64,000 nt of DNA from Lachnospiraceae bacterium. Its GTDB lineage: Bacteria > Bacillota > Clostridia > Lachnospirales > Lachnospiraceae. The stretch spans positions 1 through 64,000 of the forward strand of contig JAEEXG010000004.1 of assembly GCA_016291405.1 (NCBI GenBank), in the 5' to 3' direction. Every line of letters starts with the position of its first letter. The first letter of the stretch is position 1. Below are positions 60,272 to 64,000 of this stretch, piece after piece. Under the pieces are notes generated by a model. That model did not search any database and had not been told where the DNA came from. It worked only from the letters and a program-made list of their open reading frames with translations. Position numbers and translations under genes: made by a program.

Positions 60272-60301
60272 TTGGATAATTATCTGACGATATGCTATAA
60301 T
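60272..60301 (+). promoter_or_regulatory. Candidate hpf promoter
   Basis: A -35-like TTGGAT and a perfect -10 TATAAT are 18 nt apart, giving a leader of about 45 nt. Confidence 0.6.
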
Positions 60302-60351
60302 TGTCTTACGCGATAGAGCAATACAATACCACTTAAGAAAGGGTGATGTGT

Positions 60352-60879
60352 ATGAAATTTACTATACTTGGAAAGAACATTAATGTAACAGAGGGTCTTA
60401 GATCGGCTGTTGAAGACAAGATAGGAAAGCTTGAGAAATACTTCAGCCCCGATACCGAAGTACACGTAACACTGAGTGTAGAAAAAGAAAGACAAAAGAT
60501 CGAAGTTACGATTCCTGTTAAAGGAAATATTATCCGTTCCGAACAAGTTTCAAATGATATGTATGTATCCATTGACCTTGTAGAAGAAATAATCGAAAGA
60601 CAGTTAAAGAAGTACAAGACACGAATCACAGACAGAGCACAGAACGCAGGCTCCTTCAAACGTGAATTTGTGGAAAACGATTATGTTGATGAAGAAGAAA
60701 TTAAGATCGTAAGAAACAAACGCTTCGACATCAAGCCCATGTATCCTGAAGATGCATGTGTACAGATGGAGCTTTTGGGACACTCCTTCTTCGTATTTGT
60801 AAATGCAGAAACCGACCAGGTTTGCGTAGTTTACAAACGTAAAGGTGGCACCTACGGCCTCATTGAAGCTGACTACTAA
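60352..60879 (+). CDS. hpf: Ribosome hibernation promoting factor, long form
   Basis: The 175-aa reading starts at the ATG at 60352 after GAAAGGGTGATG; in-frame GTG/ATG codons 9 and 6 nt upstream are possible but less well spaced. The N-terminal HPF/YfiA domain (KFTILGKNINVTEGL, EVHVTLSVEKERQK) is followed by a linker and the C-terminal dimerisation domain (PEDACVQMELLGHSFFVF, YKRKGGTYGLIEADY). It joins two 70S ribosomes into inactive 100S dimers in stationary phase. It is monocistronic. Confidence 0.95.
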   Translation: MKFTILGKNINVTEGLRSAVEDKIGKLEKYFSPDTEVHVTLSVEKERQKIEVTIPVKGNIIRSEQVSNDMYVSIDLVEEIIERQLKKYKTRITDRAQNAGSFKREFVENDYVDEEEIKIVRNKRFDIKPMYPEDACVQMELLGHSFFVFVNAETDQVCVVYKRKGGTYGLIEADY

Positions 60880-60893
60880 AGCTATATGAAATT

Positions 60894-60925
60894 AAGACCC
60901 GAGACTATCTCGGGTCTTTTTTTAT
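60894..60925 (+). terminator. hpf terminator
   Basis: A 10-bp stem (AAGACCCGAG with CTCGGGTCTT) with loop ACTAT is followed by seven T. Confidence 0.9.
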
Positions 60926-61030
60926 GTTTTCTTTAGAAAATCTATAGAATTAGTTGCATTCGTACTTTAGATTTAGGCGCTATCCTAACACATGAAAAGC
61001 CGAGAGGCGAATCTACTGTGAGGGACAGAT

Positions 61031-61540
61031 ATGGATGCAAATATAGTAATGGAGTATTTCGCAAAGTACGGAATGATTGCGGTTTTTATCATGGTGCTTT
61101 TGGAATACATGAATCTGCCGGGATTTCCGGCGGGAATCATCATGCCACTTTCCGGCATGATGGCCGCAAGCGGTCACAACAGTTTCTTTGTGACTATGGT
61201 TGTGACAACAGCTGCGGGAGTGCTTGGAAGCGAAATTTTATATCTACTTGGCCGCTTTGGCGGCCCGCCCTTTGAAAGGTTTGTTGAAAAACATTTTCCG
61301 AAGCTTCTTCCTTCTTTAGAAAAATGCAATGACTGGATAAGAAGGAGAGGATGCACGGGAGTGTTTGTGGCAAAGCTGATTCCGGCGGTAAGGACCCTTG
61401 TGTCCATACCTGCGGGAATGGCAAAGATGGAACCTTTAAGCTATACCCTTTGGTCTGCAGCAGGCGTACTTATTTGGAACGCCGCATTTGTGGGGGCAGG
61501 GTACTTCCTTGGTGAAGGAGCATTAAAACTATTGGGGTGA
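61031..61540 (+). CDS. DedA-family membrane protein
   Basis: The 169-aa protein has about five hydrophobic helices and DedA phrases PGFPAGIIMPLSGMMAA, LGSEILYLLGRFGG and the conserved CTGVFVAKLIPAVRTLVSIPAGM near 113. DedA proteins act in membrane lipid (polyprenyl-phosphate and phospholipid) flipping and tolerance to antimicrobial peptides. The protein is a little short for the family. It ends 3 nt before the glycosyltransferase gene and is cotranscribed with it. Confidence 0.88.
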   Translation: MDANIVMEYFAKYGMIAVFIMVLLEYMNLPGFPAGIIMPLSGMMAASGHNSFFVTMVVTTAAGVLGSEILYLLGRFGGPPFERFVEKHFPKLLPSLEKCNDWIRRRGCTGVFVAKLIPAVRTLVSIPAGMAKMEPLSYTLWSAAGVLIWNAAFVGAGYFLGEGALKLLG

Positions 61541-61543
61541 GAT

Positions 61544-62809
61544 ATGAAAATTGCGTTAATGACAAACAACTATAAGCCTGTGGTGGGAGGAGTCCCCATT
61601 TCAATCGAAAGGCTTGCCAAAGGACTTAGGTCACTTGGCCACGAAGTAACAATTTTCGCACCTACTTATGAGGGGGTGGGTGAAGAAAAAGGAGTGTTTA
61701 GATATAAAACATTGATTAAGGAGTTTAAGGGAGGCGTGGTGCTTCCAAACTCCTTGGACCCTGCAATCGAAAAGGAATTTAAGGACGGAGGCTATGACAT
61801 TATTCATGTACACCATCCCTTTTTGATAGGAAACACGGCAGTGCACCTTTCAAAAAAGTACAACATTCCTCTTACTTTTACATACCACACAAGGTATGAA
61901 CACTATTTAAGCTATGCAGGTGCCATAAAGCGCTTAGATACGCTATCTGCGCATGATGGACCGATTGGGTCAATGTCCGGGAAATTAAGAGGTTTTATTA
62001 ATGACAGGATGGTCCCCGGATACATTCGTTCCTTTTCAAGAAGGTGTGATTTCGTGTTTGCACCGACTCCCGGTATGAAGGAATACTTAAATAAAGATTG
62101 TAAGGTGGAAGAAGAAAAACTTCGCGTTCTTCCTACTGGCCTTGAAGATAACGAGTATTCTCCCGAGAGAGAAAAGATTAAAGCCATAAGAAAAAGATAT
62201 ATTCAAAACGGCGAGTTTCTTTTTACATCCGTAAGCAGAATTTCACAGGAAAAAAACATAGACTTTTTGCTTGATGCGGTTGAATGCTTAAAGAAAAAGA
62301 CTTCCATTCCTTTTAAGCTTTTAATGATCGGGGATGGGCCCGAAAGAAAAAGGTTTGAAAGTGAAGTAAGTAAAAGGGGCTTAAATGAAGTGATTTTCCT
62401 TGGAAATGTGGAAAACACGGATATAAAGAACTACTTAGCCGCATCGGACGCGTTTCTTTTTGCATCAAAGTCTGAGACTCAGGGCATTGTGATACTTGAA
62501 GCTTTGGCAGTTTCGGTACCTGTAATAGCTGTAAAGGCTACAGGGGTTGAAGACGTGGTAAAGGACTTAGAAAACGGCATTCTTACAAAGGAAGATGTTG
62601 AAGAGTTTTCTTCCAGGCTGTATTCTTTTATGAGAGGCGATATAAATATTGACATAATGGAAATGAAGGCACTTAAGACCGCTATGGAATATAAGGAAGA
62701 AAAAGTTGCCTTTGCTGCCGCAAACGCCTACAAAGCAGCCATTAACACAAGACGGGATATGACGGGGAGAAAAGAAGATGGAGAAAAAGTATTGCATATT
62801 GCTGGTTGA
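61544..62809 (+). CDS. GT4-family glycosyltransferase (lipid glycosylation type)
   Basis: The 421-aa GT-B enzyme has an N-terminal acceptor half (MTNNYKPVVGGVPISIERLA, VHVHHPFLIGNTA) and a C-terminal donor half with FTSVSRISQEKNIDFLLDAV, PFKLLMIGDGPER and the EX7E motif (ASKSETQGIVILEALA). Family resemblance is with 1,2-diacylglycerol 3-glucosyltransferases (glycolipid synthesis), which suits its DedA neighbour. Substrate is not proven. It overlaps the response regulator by 32 nt. Confidence 0.87.
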   Translation: MKIALMTNNYKPVVGGVPISIERLAKGLRSLGHEVTIFAPTYEGVGEEKGVFRYKTLIKEFKGGVVLPNSLDPAIEKEFKDGGYDIIHVHHPFLIGNTAVHLSKKYNIPLTFTYHTRYEHYLSYAGAIKRLDTLSAHDGPIGSMSGKLRGFINDRMVPGYIRSFSRRCDFVFAPTPGMKEYLNKDCKVEEEKLRVLPTGLEDNEYSPEREKIKAIRKRYIQNGEFLFTSVSRISQEKNIDFLLDAVECLKKKTSIPFKLLMIGDGPERKRFESEVSKRGLNEVIFLGNVENTDIKNYLAASDAFLFASKSETQGIVILEALAVSVPVIAVKATGVEDVVKDLENGILTKEDVEEFSSRLYSFMRGDINIDIMEMKALKTAMEYKEEKVAFAAANAYKAAINTRRDMTGRKEDGEKVLHIAG

Positions 62810-63494
62810 GGATGACGTTGAAATTAGAAACGGTATTGAGATTTATCTAAAAAACCAAGGATATGACGTTATAAAAGCAGGTAACGGGGAAGAGGGCCTT
62901 AAGGCTTTGGAAAATGCCACCGTGCACCTTGCGATTCTTGACATTATGATGCCTGTAATGGACGGCATCACAATGCTTATGAAGTTAAGAGAAAAGAAAT
63001 ATGAATTTCCGGTTCTAATGCTTACAGCAAAGTCAGAAGAAGTGGATAAAATAATGGGCCTTAACATGGGGGCCGACGATTACATCACAAAGCCCTTTAC
63101 ACCTTTAGAATTACTTGCAAGAGTTAACTCCCATTTAAGGCGTTATTCAAGGTATTTGGACGCGTTGACCAAATCGGACAACAAGACAAATGAGCGAATT
63201 ATTACAGTAGGTGGACTTGAATTAAACGAGGATACCGTACAGGTAAGTGTGGACGGAAAAGAAGTAAAGCTTACCCCCATTGAATTTAAGATTCTTCAGT
63301 TACTTATGAAGACTCCCGGCAAGGTTTTTTCTGCCGATGAAATCTATGAATCGGTATGGAATGAGCGGGCCATCAACACAGACACCATTATGGTGCATGT
63401 AAGAAATATTAGAGAAAAGATAGAAGCCGATCCAAAGAAGCCTATGTATTTAAAGGTTGTCTGGGGAGTGGGCTACAAGATTGAGAGGAGATAG
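62778..63494 (+). CDS. OmpR/PhoB-family response regulator
   Basis: The 238-aa protein has a receiver domain (phospho-acceptor D55 in LAILDIMMPVMDG, LTAKSEEVDKIMGLNMGADDYITKPF trimmed as LTAKSEE...TKPF) and a winged-helix DNA-binding domain (TPIEFKILQLLMKTPG, AINTDTIMVHVRNIREKI). It pairs with the kinase-like protein encoded next. It is cotranscribed with DedA and GT4 genes, so it may control membrane glycolipid composition. Confidence 0.94.
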   Translation: MEKKYCILLVEDDVEIRNGIEIYLKNQGYDVIKAGNGEEGLKALENATVHLAILDIMMPVMDGITMLMKLREKKYEFPVLMLTAKSEEVDKIMGLNMGADDYITKPFTPLELLARVNSHLRRYSRYLDALTKSDNKTNERIITVGGLELNEDTVQVSVDGKEVKLTPIEFKILQLLMKTPGKVFSADEIYESVWNERAINTDTIMVHVRNIREKIEADPKKPMYLKVVWGVGYKIERR

Positions 63495-63499
63495 AGGCT

Positions 63500-64000
63500 G
63501 TGAAAAAGTTTGTAAGTACGGATATTTTCAAGTGGCTGATTGCCTATTCGATAATGACGTTTCTTTTGGTGGCGCTTGCCATATTTGAACGCCTTGCAAT
63601 AATTGGAAGCTTAGGCGGTATAGGCCTTGGATTTGGAGACTTGGCGTGGCTCATTATTCCAATGGCACTTCCTTTAATAATCAAAGAAACCGAAAACTTA
63701 AAGGATCACAGATTTTTTAAAGTGGCAAATCCTGAGATTGTTGCAGTAGCTTTTCTTTTTGGCGGAGCAAATATCAGATCCTTTTGGCTGTTTGCAAGAT
63801 TTGTGGACGGATCCCTTGAAGATGTATATGGATTTGCCATTATCGGATGTTTGTTTTCAACCTTTTGTTTATTTTATACAGGCACTGCAATTGTGCAGGC
63901 TATCAGGTACGAGAAGGTTGAATTTTTAAAGAAAAGCTGGCTTTATAAGCTGTTTCTTTTCTTAGACAAGGTAAGAGAAGACTTTGTTAATTCCTTCATC
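63500..64000 (+). CDS. Sensor kinase-like membrane protein, 3'-truncated by window edge
   Basis: A frame starting at GTG 63500, 5 nt after the response regulator stop and behind GAGAGGAG, is open to the right edge (167 codons). It starts KKFVSTDIFKWLIAYSIMTF and has several hydrophobic segments (about 12-30, 45-65, 82-95, 117-140), as expected for the membrane input part of a histidine kinase. No catalytic motif has been reached within the window. Position makes it the likely partner of the response regulator. Confidence 0.72.
   Translation, partial: MKKFVSTDIFKWLIAYSIMTFLLVALAIFERLAIIGSLGGIGLGFGDLAWLIIPMALPLIIKETENLKDHRFFKVANPEIVAVAFLFGGANIRSFWLFARFVDGSLEDVYGFAIIGCLFSTFCLFYTGTAIVQAIRYEKVEFLKKSWLYKLFLFLDKVREDFVNSFI

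Larger units (their letters stand above)
59690..60351. other. AT-rich 0.66-kb spacer with DnaA boxes upstream of hpf
   Basis: No gene is seen in this spacer. It holds a terminator, three exact DnaA-box sequences (TTATCCACA at 60012 and 60065 on the + strand, its complement at 59716), recurring AAGTGAC motifs at several places, and a long AT-rich segment (60170-60300). No dnaA or dnaN gene is nearby, so it is not the usual chromosomal origin. It may be a DnaA-binding regulatory region or an RNA leader for hpf. Confidence 0.55.

Noticed and set aside
59690..60351. Chromosomal replication origin
   Set aside because: DnaA boxes and AT-rich DNA are there, but no dnaA, dnaN, recF or gyr genes flank it, and genes on both sides run in the same direction without a visible strand switch.
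1..64000. tRNA genes, rRNA, transposases, integrases, CRISPR arrays
   Set aside because: I looked for T-loop GGTTCGAATCC-like strings, repeats with spacers and transposase-like proteins and saw none.

Overview
The window looks like chromosomal DNA of a low-GC Firmicute, most likely a motile Lachnospiraceae (Butyrivibrio / Pseudobutyrivibrio / Lachnospira type). The grounds are strong AGGAGG ribosome binding sites, short intrinsic terminators, a perfect CIRCE element before clpB, a rho / PAP2 / rpmE / DUF1385 / prmC / prfA cluster, a DUF4364 gene, a rubredoxin-first rubrerythrin, an intracellular GH51 arabinofuranosidase with a CUT1-type sugar ABC transporter, a flagellin and a c-di-GMP-I riboswitch. 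The assignment is inferred from gene content; no 16S gene is present. I saw no tRNA, rRNA, CRISPR array, transposase or prophage.

Region 1 (1-17.3 kb, + strand) is the 3' part of one long surface-polysaccharide operon. It holds a nucleotidyltransferase-kinase fusion (cut by the left edge), a SIS isomerase, RfbF, an extended SDR, RfbH, a radical SAM/SPASM protein, two glycosyltransferases, an FkbM methyltransferase, a zinc-finger methyltransferase, a propeller-like protein, a DRE-TIM aldolase with an extra domain, an acetolactate-synthase-like TPP enzyme, a GT9-like protein and a HAD phosphatase. RfbF plus RfbH point to a CDP-3,6-dideoxyhexose. The TPP enzyme and aldolase suggest that a carbon branch is added, as in yersiniose. 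Five enzymes of different families carry the same small Rossmann-like module.

Region 2 (17.3-26 kb, mostly - strand) holds a membrane diguanylate cyclase, a small unknown gene, and an arabinoside uptake and hydrolysis operon (SBP, two permeases, GH51) with a LacI-type repressor. Near-identical 16-bp palindromes lie before both the transporter operon and the repressor gene.

Region 3 (26-32.4 kb) has CIRCE-controlled clpB. After it comes a compact ECF sigma factor operon with a small candidate anti-sigma membrane protein, a six-helix membrane protein and a PrsW-like intramembrane protease, then a second copy of the small membrane protein and a secreted LysM protein.

Region 4 (32.4-47 kb) is mostly housekeeping: rarA, a phosphodiesterase-like protein, DUF4364, rho to prfA, a metal exporter, a 7TM hybrid histidine kinase, a PlsC-like acyltransferase with a zinc ribbon, and a GltS-like symporter.

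Region 5 (47-64 kb) holds a chemoreceptor with two nested sets of exact-period tandem repeats, a rubrerythrin, a promoter-riboswitch-structured RNA-terminator unit with no ORF (50.74-51.25 kb), a zinc-ribbon protein, folA, a GNAT protein, a Gre factor, a divergent EPSP-synthase-like protein, an SBP-like lipoprotein, a very short flagellin, trxB, an SH3/NlpC hydrolase, a 0.66-kb AT-rich spacer with three perfect DnaA boxes, hpf, DedA, a GT4 glycosyltransferase and a two-component system that runs off the right edge.

The most unusual item is the c-di-GMP-I riboswitch RNA at 50.77-51.25 kb. It has its own consensus promoter and terminator and about 290 nt of strongly folded RNA after the aptamer that I cannot assign to any family. 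The same window has a diguanylate cyclase, a chemoreceptor and a flagellin, so a c-di-GMP and motility link is plausible.
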